Position numbers and translations under genes: made by a program. Shown here in pieces: positions 34,817 through 43,388 of a stretch of 64,000 bases of DNA; the first letter of the stretch is position 1; each line of letters begins with the position of its first letter. The stretch lies in NCBI RefSeq assembly GCF_002233675.1, contig NZ_NMUQ01000001.1, positions 1,061,938-1,125,937 on the forward strand, in the 5' to 3' direction. This DNA comes from Paenibacillus herberti. Its GTDB lineage: Bacteria > Bacillota > Bacilli > Paenibacillales > Paenibacillaceae. Below the pieces are notes generated by a model. The model did not search any database. It was given only the letters and a program-made list of their open reading frames with translations, and was not told the DNA's origin.

Positions 34817-36019
34817 ATGAAACGTAATTTACTCCAAGTCATGCTCGCTAGTGCAACGGTGGCCGCATTGGTAACTGGCTGCGGCGCGAATGGAACAAAT
34901 TCCAGCAGCAACGAATCTCCTGCAACAAGTACAAGCCCGGAAGCTGCAACTAAAGTGAAGATGAAGCTTAATCTTGCAACAGCCGGCGACACGAATATGA
35001 CCGAGCTGCAAGAGAAAAACGTCATTCCAGAATTGGAAAAGTTGTATCCGGATGCAGATGTGAATGTGGTTGGCACAGGTCCCGGAGACGCAGGTTCACA
35101 GAAGATTTTTGAAAAATTGAAAGCCCAGAAGGATGCCGGCAAAAAGGAATGGGATATCGACATCGCCATCGTTCACCAAAGCGTGATGAAATCGATGATC
35201 GAGAACGATTTGCTGGAGCAATGGGTGCCTCAGTCCGCTAATAAAGATGCGGTCGTATCGGCAGACAGTAAAAACAGCCTTGGCACAAACGTGGATGGTT
35301 ATGTCGTTCCGCTTTATCACAGCCAAGTCGCAATCGCCTATAACCCAGAAAAAGTGAAGGCAGCTCCACAAAATTTCGATGAGCTTGAGCAATGGATCAC
35401 AGCCAATCCAAAACGATTTGGATATAACGGCATTAAAAATGGCATGAGCGGAGTAGCTTTTGCAACCGCATACACTTATGCCAAAAGTGGCGATTACAAG
35501 ACTTTGACCGAAGGACCTTATGATGCAGAACTGGAGAAAAAGTGGCCTGCAATCATGAAACAGTTGAAGTCTCTGCCTGTAACTTATACTAACGGTAATA
35601 ACGGTACGCTTGATATGCTCAACCGTGGCGAAATCGACATGGGGCCAGTATGGGTCGATATGTTTTATCAATGGATTGCTGACGGCCGTCTGAACCCTGA
35701 TCTTGCACTCAAAGTTCCAGAGCCGGGTCTTCCAGGACAGCCGTTGTATGTTGTCATTCCAAAGCAGGCCAAAAACAAAGAAGCTGCGCTCAAATATGCC
35801 GATTTCCTGACTTCACCCGAAATCCAGGCCAAAGTCATCGTAGAAGCTTATAGCTGGTACCCAGGCATTAATGCCGAGGCTGTTCTGCCTAAAGTAAGCG
35901 AAGAAGGTAAACAAAAGCTGTTCAAATACGTTACTGCGGAAGACTTGAACCAGCGCGGTCAGTCGCTGCCGATTGGCGATTACTTCAAAAACTTGCAGGC
36001 TGCTTACGAGAAAAATTAA
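34817..36019 (+). CDS. ABC transporter solute-binding lipoprotein
   Basis: This 400-residue secreted lipoprotein has the lipobox LVTGC (lipidated Cys at residue 22) and a Ser/Thr/Asn-rich spacer to about residue 45. A periplasmic-binding-protein type 1 fold follows (for example YHSQVAIAYNPEKVKAAP near 170 and EAALKYADFLTSPEIQAKV near 325). It heads an operon with two permeases and an ATPase and lies downstream of two GTCTAGAC palindromes. The set resembles spermidine/putrescine, iron or 2-aminoethylphosphonate importers, but the sequence does not identify the substrate. GGAGG precedes the ATG. Confidence 0.9.
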   Translation: MKRNLLQVMLASATVAALVTGCGANGTNSSSNESPATSTSPEAATKVKMKLNLATAGDTNMTELQEKNVIPELEKLYPDADVNVVGTGPGDAGSQKIFEKLKAQKDAGKKEWDIDIAIVHQSVMKSMIENDLLEQWVPQSANKDAVVSADSKNSLGTNVDGYVVPLYHSQVAIAYNPEKVKAAPQNFDELEQWITANPKRFGYNGIKNGMSGVAFATAYTYAKSGDYKTLTEGPYDAELEKKWPAIMKQLKSLPVTYTNGNNGTLDMLNRGEIDMGPVWVDMFYQWIADGRLNPDLALKVPEPGLPGQPLYVVIPKQAKNKEAALKYADFLTSPEIQAKVIVEAYSWYPGINAEAVLPKVSEEGKQKLFKYVTAEDLNQRGQSLPIGDYFKNLQAAYEKN

Positions 36020-36038
36020 TGCCGGGAGGATGGAGATT

Positions 36039-36899
36039 GTGCCCAATCTAAGCGCAGCTTCCAAAGGAAATAACACGTCCCATTCCATCTTCCGCTGGCT
36101 GGCTGGGGTTATTATGATAGCCCCGGCTACTCTCATCGTTATTGGTTTATTCTTATATCCGTTCATGGGCTCCCTAGTAGGGAGCTTTCGGAATGAGAGT
36201 AAAGAGTGGACGCTGGACAATTACTTTTATGTGCTGGAAACCTATCATATGGACCTTTTGTTCACGATTGCGATTTGCTTAATCAGCCTTGTACTCGTGC
36301 TTGCATTGGCTTCATTATTAGCCGGCTGGCTGCGACTTAAGGCAGATCCATTCGTTGAGTTTTTGTTTAAAATACCGCTTTTTGTGCCGTTTGTCGTTGT
36401 TGGCCATGCGATGCGTGTGTTCCTGGCGCCACATGGAACGATGAACTCGCTGCTTGCTTCAACCGGATTATTTAATCCCGACAGCATGCCTGGTGTTGCC
36501 TTTTCCACATTAGGACTGATCGCTGCACTGGTTTGGAAAAACATCGGATTGACTCTACTGCTCGTAATGGGGGCTTTTCGCGGAATTAACTCCAGCTATC
36601 TTGAAGCTGCCCGTAATTCCGGAGCCGGAAGTTTCCGCTTGATCAAGGATATGATGATTCCGATGTCATGGGGTACGATCAGCGTTGCAGGTATTTTAAC
36701 ATTTACGTCGATGATCGGGAATTTCTCAATTCCTGCCATGCTCGGAGATGGCGGCGGCAGCCAGATGCTGATGATCGATCTGTATTACGAGCTTATTTAT
36801 CGCCAGGATGCTGGAGCAGCCAATGCGCTTGGCGTTATATCGTATATCGCTTCCATGGGCGCTGCGATCTACTACGTGAAGAAGGTGGCTAAGTCATGA
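36039..36899 (+). CDS. ABC transporter permease 1
   Basis: This 286-residue membrane protein has six hydrophobic helices and the permease EAA loop (SSYLEAARNSGAGSFRLIKDMMIPM near residue 188). This places it in the binding-protein-dependent importer family. The start is taken as GTG 36039 with GGGAGG 9 bp upstream; an ATG at 36030 is too close to that site. It follows the solute-binding gene by 19 bp and overlaps the second permease by 4 bp, so the operon is tightly coupled. Its first 17 residues are polar and precede TM1. Confidence 0.88.
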   Translation: MPNLSAASKGNNTSHSIFRWLAGVIMIAPATLIVIGLFLYPFMGSLVGSFRNESKEWTLDNYFYVLETYHMDLLFTIAICLISLVLVLALASLLAGWLRLKADPFVEFLFKIPLFVPFVVVGHAMRVFLAPHGTMNSLLASTGLFNPDSMPGVAFSTLGLIAALVWKNIGLTLLLVMGAFRGINSSYLEAARNSGAGSFRLIKDMMIPMSWGTISVAGILTFTSMIGNFSIPAMLGDGGGSQMLMIDLYYELIYRQDAGAANALGVISYIASMGAAIYYVKKVAKS

Positions 36900-37750
36900 G
36901 CGCTGGCGTGGAATTAAAACAAGCGGGTACGCCCGCTCCGGGATTCACCGGCAGCATTGGCCGTATGATCATGCGCTTTGTCATTTATGCCTTCTCCATT
37001 TTCCTCATTATGGGGCCAATTTCAAGCTTGATTATCTGGTCTTTTGCCGAAAAGTGGTATTGGCCGCATACGTTGCCCCAGGAATGGGGGATGAAATATT
37101 GGGCGAGAGTGCTGGAGGGGAAAATGGCGGAGTCGCTTTCGCTCAGCTTCGGCATCGCGCTGCTTGTCACCTTCGTTTGCATTCTGTTATGTGTGCCGCT
37201 GTCCTATTTGATAGCCCGCTACCGGATTCCCGCTAAATCGTTGCTACTGCTTATTTTTTTACTGCCGCAGGCTTTCCCGCAGCTTCCGGTATTCACGAAT
37301 GCGATGGAGATCATGTATAGATGGGATCTTGTTGGCACGCTGACAGGGGTGACCTTGATCCATCTTGTAGGCGCGTTGGTATTTTCTGTTTGGACGATGG
37401 TTTCGGTGTTTCAAAGCATCTCCGTTTCCCTGGAAGAGGCGGCTATTAATCTCGGTTCTTCACGCGTTAGGACCTTCTTTACGATCACGCTGCCTATAGC
37501 ATTACCAGGTATTATCGCGTCTTCCTTGTTAGTGTTTCTCTATTCTCTGGATGAATTCACCGGAAGCCTGTTGATCGGCTCGCCTTTTATAACGACCATG
37601 CCGGTGTATATGTACAATTCCGCTATGGGTTATGAAATGCAGACTGCGTCGGTCACGGGACTGTTGCTTATGATTCCAGGCATCATCCTGTTGTTACTCA
37701 TGCAGCGTTTTATGAAATCCGAATATATGGCAGCTTTTGGGAGGGGATGA
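36896..37750 (+). CDS. ABC transporter permease 2
   Basis: This 284-residue permease has six hydrophobic helices and an EAA loop (SLEEAAINLGSSRVRTFFTITLP near residue 179). It pairs with the preceding permease to form the membrane channel. The start ATGA overlaps the upstream stop. The loop ends with the LP that docks on the ATPase. It lies directly upstream of the ATPase gene. Confidence 0.9.
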   Translation: MSAGVELKQAGTPAPGFTGSIGRMIMRFVIYAFSIFLIMGPISSLIIWSFAEKWYWPHTLPQEWGMKYWARVLEGKMAESLSLSFGIALLVTFVCILLCVPLSYLIARYRIPAKSLLLLIFLLPQAFPQLPVFTNAMEIMYRWDLVGTLTGVTLIHLVGALVFSVWTMVSVFQSISVSLEEAAINLGSSRVRTFFTITLPIALPGIIASSLLVFLYSLDEFTGSLLIGSPFITTMPVYMYNSAMGYEMQTASVTGLLLMIPGIILLLLMQRFMKSEYMAAFGRG

Positions 37751-37752
37751 CA

Positions 37753-38802
37753 ATGGACATTCGCTTAGATCAGGTATCCAAGCAATATGGCAATAGCAGC
37801 GGTATCGAAAATATTACCCTCTCCTTGCCGCAAGGAGGGTTTACGGCAATCGTCGGCCCGAGCGGCTGCGGCAAAACGACCCTGCTGCGGGCGTTAGCCG
37901 GATTTCATGATATTGATTCCGGCACGATGCGCTTTGGTGATCGCGATGTAACAAAGGCGCCATCTCGTGATCGGGGGGCCACGATGGTTTTTCAAAACTA
38001 TGCGTTATGGCCCCATATGTCGGTGTTTGATAATGTTGCGTATGGGCTGAAGCTGCGTAAAATGAGCCGGGCGATAATCGAGCAAAAAGTCCATGACGTA
38101 CTGACGCGGGTCGAAATTCCGACTCATGATATTAAATCCCGCAAACCTCAGCATTATTCGGGAGGCCAGCAGCAGCGGATCGCTCTAGCTAGAGCGCTAG
38201 TTATCGAGCCGAATTTGCTGTTAATGGATGAGCCGCTTTCCAACTTGGACGCTAAGGTCCGCTCTCGCTTGCGGGTGGAGATTCGAGCGATCCAACAATC
38301 GTTTGGAATTACCGCGTTATATGTGACTCATGATCAGGAAGAGGCATTATCGATGGCCGACTATGTGGTCATTATGAAGGATGGCCGGATCGAGCAGGTC
38401 GGTAAACCACAGGAAGTTTATTATCAGCCGCAAACACTGTTCGCCGCTCAATTTTTAGGGGAGAGCCACACATTGAAGGTCATGAAAGACGGCAAACCGA
38501 TGCAACTTGTGCTCCGCTCGGAAAATATCCGTCTTCAGCCGGATCAGATTCCGGCGCAGTTGTACAGCGAATATCCCGCCGTTGCCTTTGGGGATGGCTG
38601 TTACAGCTTCCATGCGGAAATCGGCGCCCCGCTGTTTATCGGCTCCACTTACCGCTATATGGCTACGGTGCAAGGACAAACCTTTTTTGTCGACGCCGAA
38701 CAGCTTTATCCACCTGGAACTTACCTCGCCACAATTCCGGCCGAACGGGCCTACTGGTTCGAAAACGGTGAAAAAGCGGATACTTTTTCACAGGTCATAT
38801 AA
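37753..38802 (+). CDS. ABC transporter ATP-binding protein (PotA/UgpC-like)
   Basis: This roughly 349-residue ATPase of the importer has Walker A GPSGCGKTT near residue 35, the Q-loop FQNYALWPHMSV near 79, signature YSGGQQQR near 135 and Walker B LLLMDEPLSNLD near 155. A C-terminal TOBE-like domain (about 235-350) points to the PotA/MalK group, where it may bind a regulatory ligand. Either ATG 37747 (4-bp overlap) or ATG 37753 may be used; the second is better spaced from GGGAGGGG. Twelve base pairs separate it from the next gene. Confidence 0.92.
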   Translation: MDIRLDQVSKQYGNSSGIENITLSLPQGGFTAIVGPSGCGKTTLLRALAGFHDIDSGTMRFGDRDVTKAPSRDRGATMVFQNYALWPHMSVFDNVAYGLKLRKMSRAIIEQKVHDVLTRVEIPTHDIKSRKPQHYSGGQQQRIALARALVIEPNLLLMDEPLSNLDAKVRSRLRVEIRAIQQSFGITALYVTHDQEEALSMADYVVIMKDGRIEQVGKPQEVYYQPQTLFAAQFLGESHTLKVMKDGKPMQLVLRSENIRLQPDQIPAQLYSEYPAVAFGDGCYSFHAEIGAPLFIGSTYRYMATVQGQTFFVDAEQLYPPGTYLATIPAERAYWFENGEKADTFSQVI

Positions 38803-38814
38803 AAAGGAGAGAAG

Positions 38815-40242
38815 ATGATGAACAAAAAGACGGGTTTTCGCAAATGGCTGCCGCTCGGACTGGCAGCTGGAATCGCATGGACAGGATTATCGCTGCCTGG
38901 AGGCGCTGCCGCGAACGCAAATGAGGTTTCCAATACAACTGTGACAACAAACGCCGCAAGTTACGCAACCCCAGCGGGAGTGGAGGCTCATTATCAAGCG
39001 GTTGCCGATCGTTTTGCTCCCGTCATTTATCAAAATGTCCGGAAAAAAGGCGTATTTCGCGCGGGGTATCTGGACAACTACAACTACAAAATCTATGCCG
39101 ATTATTTGACCAAGGTCAATTACGACGGGGATTGGAATGGCAGCAATAACTGGCAGAACCTGGACGCGAACAAAGACCAGCTTGGCGCTTACGTTTATTA
39201 TGATGTGAAAGAAACGGAAACGCATTATTATATCGGTTACTACACGTATTATCCGATGGATGATGCTGGAGCAGATGGCGACCGTCATGAGAACGATATG
39301 GAAGGTGTGCTCGTCGTTGTGCGCAAAGGCGCGGAAAATGACGGGATGGGCGTACCGATGCTCGTTGTGCTGGAAGGCCACGGCAAACTGTATCAATATC
39401 GGGTCGACGGAGCCGGCAGCGCCGTTCAGAACAGCGGCGACGATATCGACGGGACGATCCGCATGCGCGGTTCACATCCGGAAGTGTTTGCAACGAGTAA
39501 CGGCGGCACGCCAGATATCGGTTCGTTCGGACATAACATCAAAAAATGGGATGCGCCTTTCAACAGTGATTTTACAAATGCCCAGAACTTCGGCGGTATT
39601 GAGTACATCGTGGGTACAGACGCACAGATTCATAACAATGACACGATTTACAATGCCTACAATAACGGCGGATTACCAGTTGGCAACTACAGCAAAGTGA
39701 CGTATAAAGCGATTCCGATTTCCGAGCTGTGGGACAAACGATTAGAGATCGGTACGGATAAGTTATTCGGGGTATTCGGCAGAATTAACGGCGACGATGG
39801 AGCGGGAGAGCATGCCGCCAACGCTCCATGGAACTGGGGTTATCGCCCGGAAGCTGGCTTGGCGACAGGACTGATCTTCTACGATCCGGCTAGGCTGATC
39901 CAATATATGCTGACTAACTTGGGCAACTATTCGCTCCGTTATGTGAAGCGGGACGGCAGCGGCAACAATTTGCCGGGCGTGTATCTTTATGAGCATCCAA
40001 ACGGAGAAGGGCGCATGCAGCACATCGTTTCAAATGTTGGCGATCTGCGTCAGGGACTTGTAGGCGATGATTCCATTACCTCCGTGAAGGTCATCGGAGC
40101 GAATTATCAAACTGTGCTATGCGCTGACCTGCTATTCCAAGGTGCTTTCTCCAGCAATATTATGACCGAGGGTTTAACGAATCTGAGTTACGGCCCGATG
40201 GACAACAAGGCGACTTCGGTCATGGTGAACGTGCTACCTTAA
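38815..40242 (+). CDS. Secreted protein with beta-gamma-crystallin-like tail, end of ABC operon
   Basis: This 475-residue protein starts with a signal peptide (residues 1-36, ending ANA). The central part (about 50-330) contains HENDMEGVLVVV near 161, reminiscent of Vps62- or NPP1-type secreted proteins with a conserved His-x-Asn-Asp-x-Glu, which could bind metal. The last 85 residues (GVYLYEHPNGEG through SVMVNVLP) fit a beta-gamma-crystallin-like module with two Greek keys (ITSVKVIG, ATSVMVN). It starts 12 bp after the ATPase with AGGAGAGAAG. It could release or capture the imported substrate outside the cell, but this is inference. Confidence 0.7.
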   Translation: MMNKKTGFRKWLPLGLAAGIAWTGLSLPGGAAANANEVSNTTVTTNAASYATPAGVEAHYQAVADRFAPVIYQNVRKKGVFRAGYLDNYNYKIYADYLTKVNYDGDWNGSNNWQNLDANKDQLGAYVYYDVKETETHYYIGYYTYYPMDDAGADGDRHENDMEGVLVVVRKGAENDGMGVPMLVVLEGHGKLYQYRVDGAGSAVQNSGDDIDGTIRMRGSHPEVFATSNGGTPDIGSFGHNIKKWDAPFNSDFTNAQNFGGIEYIVGTDAQIHNNDTIYNAYNNGGLPVGNYSKVTYKAIPISELWDKRLEIGTDKLFGVFGRINGDDGAGEHAANAPWNWGYRPEAGLATGLIFYDPARLIQYMLTNLGNYSLRYVKRDGSGNNLPGVYLYEHPNGEGRMQHIVSNVGDLRQGLVGDDSITSVKVIGANYQTVLCADLLFQGAFSSNIMTEGLTNLSYGPMDNKATSVMVNVLP

Positions 40243-40265
40243 TAGACATTTTCTCAAAAGCTAAA

Positions 40266-40300
40266 GATAACTCCTGCGCAAGTGGGAGTTATTTTTTTTT
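40266..40300 (+). terminator. Intrinsic terminator after the ABC operon
   Basis: ATAACTCC pairs with GGAGTTAT around an irregular loop, followed by nine T residues. Confidence 0.85.
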
Positions 40301-40494
40301 GTAGACTTAGTAAAACATAGGCTTGCTCCAAATTAAGCTGGAATAATAAAGATTTTGAAACGATGAAACAACGGTATATTCAGTCGAATGATTTCAATGC
40401 CTCGCTAAAAGTTGAAGAGGGCACTTGCTGGCGGTAAAATAGATGAAGAGCGCTCCCTTAAGGGTGCGTCGCAGCTACCCAAGGAGGGTTCCAC

Positions 40495-40806
40495 ATGTTA
40501 ATCACGACCACACCTACTGTTGAAGGACGACCGGTTCGAGAATATGTCGGCATCGTAAACGGTGAAGTCATTATGGGAGCAAATGTCGTGCGTGATTTCC
40601 TGGCATCCATCACGGATGTGATAGGCGGTCGCTCCAATGCTTACGAAGAGAAGCTCAAAGAGTCGAGAGACCTCGCGCTTGAGGAGATGCGCCGTCAGGC
40701 ATCCAGCATGGGCGCCAATGCGATTGTTGGTGTGGACCTGGGCTACGAGGTAATACGGGATGGCATGCTGATGGTAACTTGCATCGGGACTGCAGTTATC
40801 CTCTAA
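40495..40806 (+). CDS. YbjQ family protein (UPF0145)
   Basis: This 103-residue cytosolic protein matches UPF0145/YbjQ: it begins with [20 protein letters not shown], has the [18 protein letters not shown] centre and a final [14 protein letters not shown] segment. The family forms a pentameric ring and has been linked to heavy-metal binding, though its role is not settled. It starts with ATG after AAGGAGGG. It is the first of three overlapping genes, so it probably heads an operon with the DUF1992 and rhodanese genes. Confidence 0.92.
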   Translation: MLITTTPTVEGRPVREYVGIVNGEVIMGANVVRDFLASITDVIGGRSNAYEEKLKESRDLALEEMRRQASSMGANAIVGVDLGYEVIRDGMLMVTCIGTAVIL

Positions 40807-41192
40807 TGGATTTTCTGTACCGAATCGCGGAGGAGAAAATTCGCGAGGCGATGGAGCGAGGGGAGCTATGCGATTTAAAGGGGAAGGGCAAGCCGCTTGA
40901 GCTTGATGATCTGTCTCATGTTCCGGAGGAGCTGCGTGCAGGTTATCGATTGCTCAAAAATGCCGGAATGGTGCCAGAGGAAGTTCAGCTTTCTCGGGAT
41001 ATTTCCAGCCTGAACGGCTTGCTTGCGCTGTGCGGGGACGAGGGGGAGCATCGCAGCTTGCAAAAGGAGCTGTCGGTGAAGCGACTCAGGCTGCAGTCGC
41101 TTTCAGGCTCGCGCGGCTGGGATCACTTGACCTCTTACGCGGAATATGGACATAAAATTCGAGAGAAGCTGGAAGGGGATACATCTAAGTGA
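40806..41192 (+). CDS. DUF1992 (DnaJ-C28-like) domain protein
   Basis: This 128-residue soluble protein is of the DUF1992 family, recognised from ERIREAMERGEFDNLKGKGKPL-like sequence (here IREAMERGELCDLKGKGKPL) and LRAGYRLLKNAGMVPEEVQL. The start ATG overlaps the upstream stop (TAATG), and its own stop overlaps the next gene, so the three genes are translationally coupled. The family is named after human DNAJC28, but this bacterial protein has no J domain. Function is unknown. Confidence 0.85.
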   Translation: MDFLYRIAEEKIREAMERGELCDLKGKGKPLELDDLSHVPEELRAGYRLLKNAGMVPEEVQLSRDISSLNGLLALCGDEGEHRSLQKELSVKRLRLQSLSGSRGWDHLTSYAEYGHKIREKLEGDTSK

Positions 41193-41500
41193 ACAAAGTT
41201 CAAAGCACAGAAGAACTACTAATTAGACTACAGCAAGGTGAAAAAATCAATTTGGTTGATGTCCGTGAGGACGAGGAATGGGAGGAAGGACATATTCCTG
41301 AGGCTCGTCATGTAGCGCTTTCTCGCCTTCAGGAAAGCATGGACGAGCTTCAGGCGGACAGCGGTACGATCTGGCTGATCTGTCGTAGTGGTGCACGCAG
41401 CGGCAGAGCCAGCGATTATTTGAACGCAATGGGATACGACGCGGTCAACGTCGAGGGCGGCATGCTCGCCTGGGCAGGCGAGGTAGCGCAAGGTCGCTAA
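41189..41500 (+). CDS. Rhodanese-like domain protein
   Basis: This 103-residue single-domain rhodanese has LVDVREDEEWEEGHIPEA near residue 20 and the active-site loop CRSGARSGRA with the catalytic Cys near residue 67. A GGMLAWAGEV end follows. The small size and the CRSGxR loop suggest a sulfurtransferase of the PspE/GlpE class. The start is GTG 41189, overlapping the DUF1992 stop. A conserved pairing with YbjQ and DUF1992 could imply thiol or metal handling, but this is a guess from order alone. Confidence 0.9.
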   Translation: MNKVQSTEELLIRLQQGEKINLVDVREDEEWEEGHIPEARHVALSRLQESMDELQADSGTIWLICRSGARSGRASDYLNAMGYDAVNVEGGMLAWAGEVAQGR

Positions 41501-41593
41501 AGCCAGCCTGACGGTGCTACATTGAGCCGTTTTACTTGACAACTACCCTGTCATGAACTCTAATAGATGAGTTTTTCTACTTCTTGCACAAAG

Positions 41594-41638
41594 AAGCCTT
41601 CCATCCCAGTACATAACAGCTGGGATGGAAGGCTTTTC
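41594..41638. terminator. Strong, possibly bidirectional terminator
   Basis: AAGCCTTCCATCCCAG pairs perfectly with CTGGGATGGAAGGCTT around a 10-bp loop, followed by TT. It separates the rhodanese operon from the convergent diguanylate cyclase gene. Confidence 0.85.
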
Positions 41639-41718
41639 TACGTTGAATGAGCTGATAACGTTGATAGCTTCTACGTCTGATGAATTGTACGAGTTGCAAT
41701 TCTGTACCTTTAATCGAT

Positions 41719-43167
41719 TTAAATCATAGCGGAGCTGTAGGCAGTAACGCAATTGCGGCCGTTCTCCTTGGAGCTATAAAGAGCTTGATCGGCCTGTTTT
41801 ACAAGTATTTCAGCCTCTGCCATCCGATTGGCCGATTTGGATTGTGGATTTTGGGTGGAGGTGCCAATGCTCAGAGTTATATAAGGAGCTGCAGGCGAAA
41901 ATTCGTGAACAATCGCTGCTTTCTCCACAGCAGCGCGGATAACCTCTGCTGCGTGCAGGGTTTGGGAATGGTCCATATCCGGGAGCAGTACGGCGAACTC
42001 CTCTCCTCCATAACGGGCGGCGGTTGCCGTAGAGGAAGGCAGGCTATCCTCAATTAGCCGAGCTGTCTGCTTCAGTACTCGGTCGCCCATCTGATGACCG
42101 TAATGGTCATTGTAGGCTTTGAAACAATCGATGTCGAGCAGCAGCAGACTGAACGGCTGTGCGGATGCCTCGGATTCTTGCAGCTGCTTGGCCAGCAGCT
42201 CATCAAATCGTCTGCGGTTGGCTATGCCGGTCAAGCCATCCAACTGCGACAGTCGGTAGAGCTCGTCATTGAGCGTATACAATTCCTCCCTCGATTGCAG
42301 CAGCTCCTTCTGATGTTTTGCCAAACGGATGTACAGCCTATTTACCTCATAAACAATCGCACAGATGATAATAAACGCCGAGACTAGCGAGTTGACACGT
42401 GCCATGTACCAGCCAAGTGAATAACGTGAACCGGCGAAAATAGTTAATGTCACATCAAGCGAAACAGCCAGCACTGCGACAGTAAGCCACAGATTGAGCA
42501 CGGTTCGCCCCTGCTTGACAGCCCAGAGCAGCAAGGCGGCCGAGATATTAAGAAGCCAAACGAGCGGCCCCACGATATGTGTCATAAGCTTCGTGAAGCG
42601 GCCCTGGTCAACGAGTACCGGCAAACTGTCCTGGAAAAACAATGTAATAGCTGTTGTGATCAACACTAACAGCAGTACAGCGACGCACATCGCAGCGGCA
42701 GCCCAAGTACTGGAGCTGTTTACAGGTTTATTTTTCTCAAACTGCCCAGCTAGCAAATAGGAGAGAATGCCGATTGGAAAGCCAACATGCCAAGTGACCC
42801 ATAACCAGACAGCAGTCTGGCTGCCTGCTCCGAGCAATCCCTCCACACTGAATACACCGGGGAAGGTCAAAATATGGGGAATGATGATCAGGCCTGTGAA
42901 CAAGTAGGTTGCTGCCAGGAAGAGAATCGAGAGATTGCCTGCTGCCCGGTACTGGCTGAACAGCATATGAGCCGTGAGCAGGTCGGCGAACAGAAACCAA
43001 GCGATAAATGCCGGCAGAAAAGCCTGGATTGTGATCAAGCGCTGGTCGCCAAACGGCAACACGCTGAGAGAAACGGCGATAATCAGGATGGCGGCTAAGA
43101 GGGCAGCGCCAGCTTGTTTGCGGGTGGATGGAATTTGCAGCAATTGATCGGTCATTTTGTCAATCAT
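41719..43167 (-). CDS. Diguanylate cyclase (membrane sensor plus GGDEF)
   Basis: This 482-residue protein has seven or eight hydrophobic helices in its first 280 residues, resembling a MASE-type membrane sensor, then a short helical link and a GGDEF domain. The active-site motif is GGEEF at residues 387-391, consistent with cyclase activity, and LDIDCFKAYNDHYGHQMGD upstream of it supplies the nucleotide and metal site. The start at 43167 follows AAGGAGC on the minus strand. The product, cyclic di-GMP, could be read by the YajQ protein encoded at 4.9 kb, among others. There is no EAL domain. Confidence 0.92.
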   Translation of the reverse strand: MIDKMTDQLLQIPSTRKQAGAALLAAILIIAVSLSVLPFGDQRLITIQAFLPAFIAWFLFADLLTAHMLFSQYRAAGNLSILFLAATYLFTGLIIIPHILTFPGVFSVEGLLGAGSQTAVWLWVTWHVGFPIGILSYLLAGQFEKNKPVNSSSTWAAAAMCVAVLLLVLITTAITLFFQDSLPVLVDQGRFTKLMTHIVGPLVWLLNISAALLLWAVKQGRTVLNLWLTVAVLAVSLDVTLTIFAGSRYSLGWYMARVNSLVSAFIIICAIVYEVNRLYIRLAKHQKELLQSREELYTLNDELYRLSQLDGLTGIANRRRFDELLAKQLQESEASAQPFSLLLLDIDCFKAYNDHYGHQMGDRVLKQTARLIEDSLPSSTATAARYGGEEFAVLLPDMDHSQTLHAAEVIRAAVEKAAIVHEFSPAAPYITLSIGTSTQNPQSKSANRMAEAEILVKQADQALYSSKENGRNCVTAYSSAMI

Positions 43168-43388
43168 TGGGTAGCTCCTTCATGATGTCTTACTTGGATA
43201 AGGCGTGGGATGCGCCATATTCCTTTATCGGCAGACAGGTCTAAAATCTTGCATTCTTTCAATCTGCTGGCTCGTTTTTGTCCGTATACCGCATATTCTC
43301 CCCTCTAGCGACCATATAGTAGGAGTAGCAGATTCTATGAATCTATGAAGTTATGAAGCCGGCAGGGTGGAGAAGGGGGAAGACAGAA

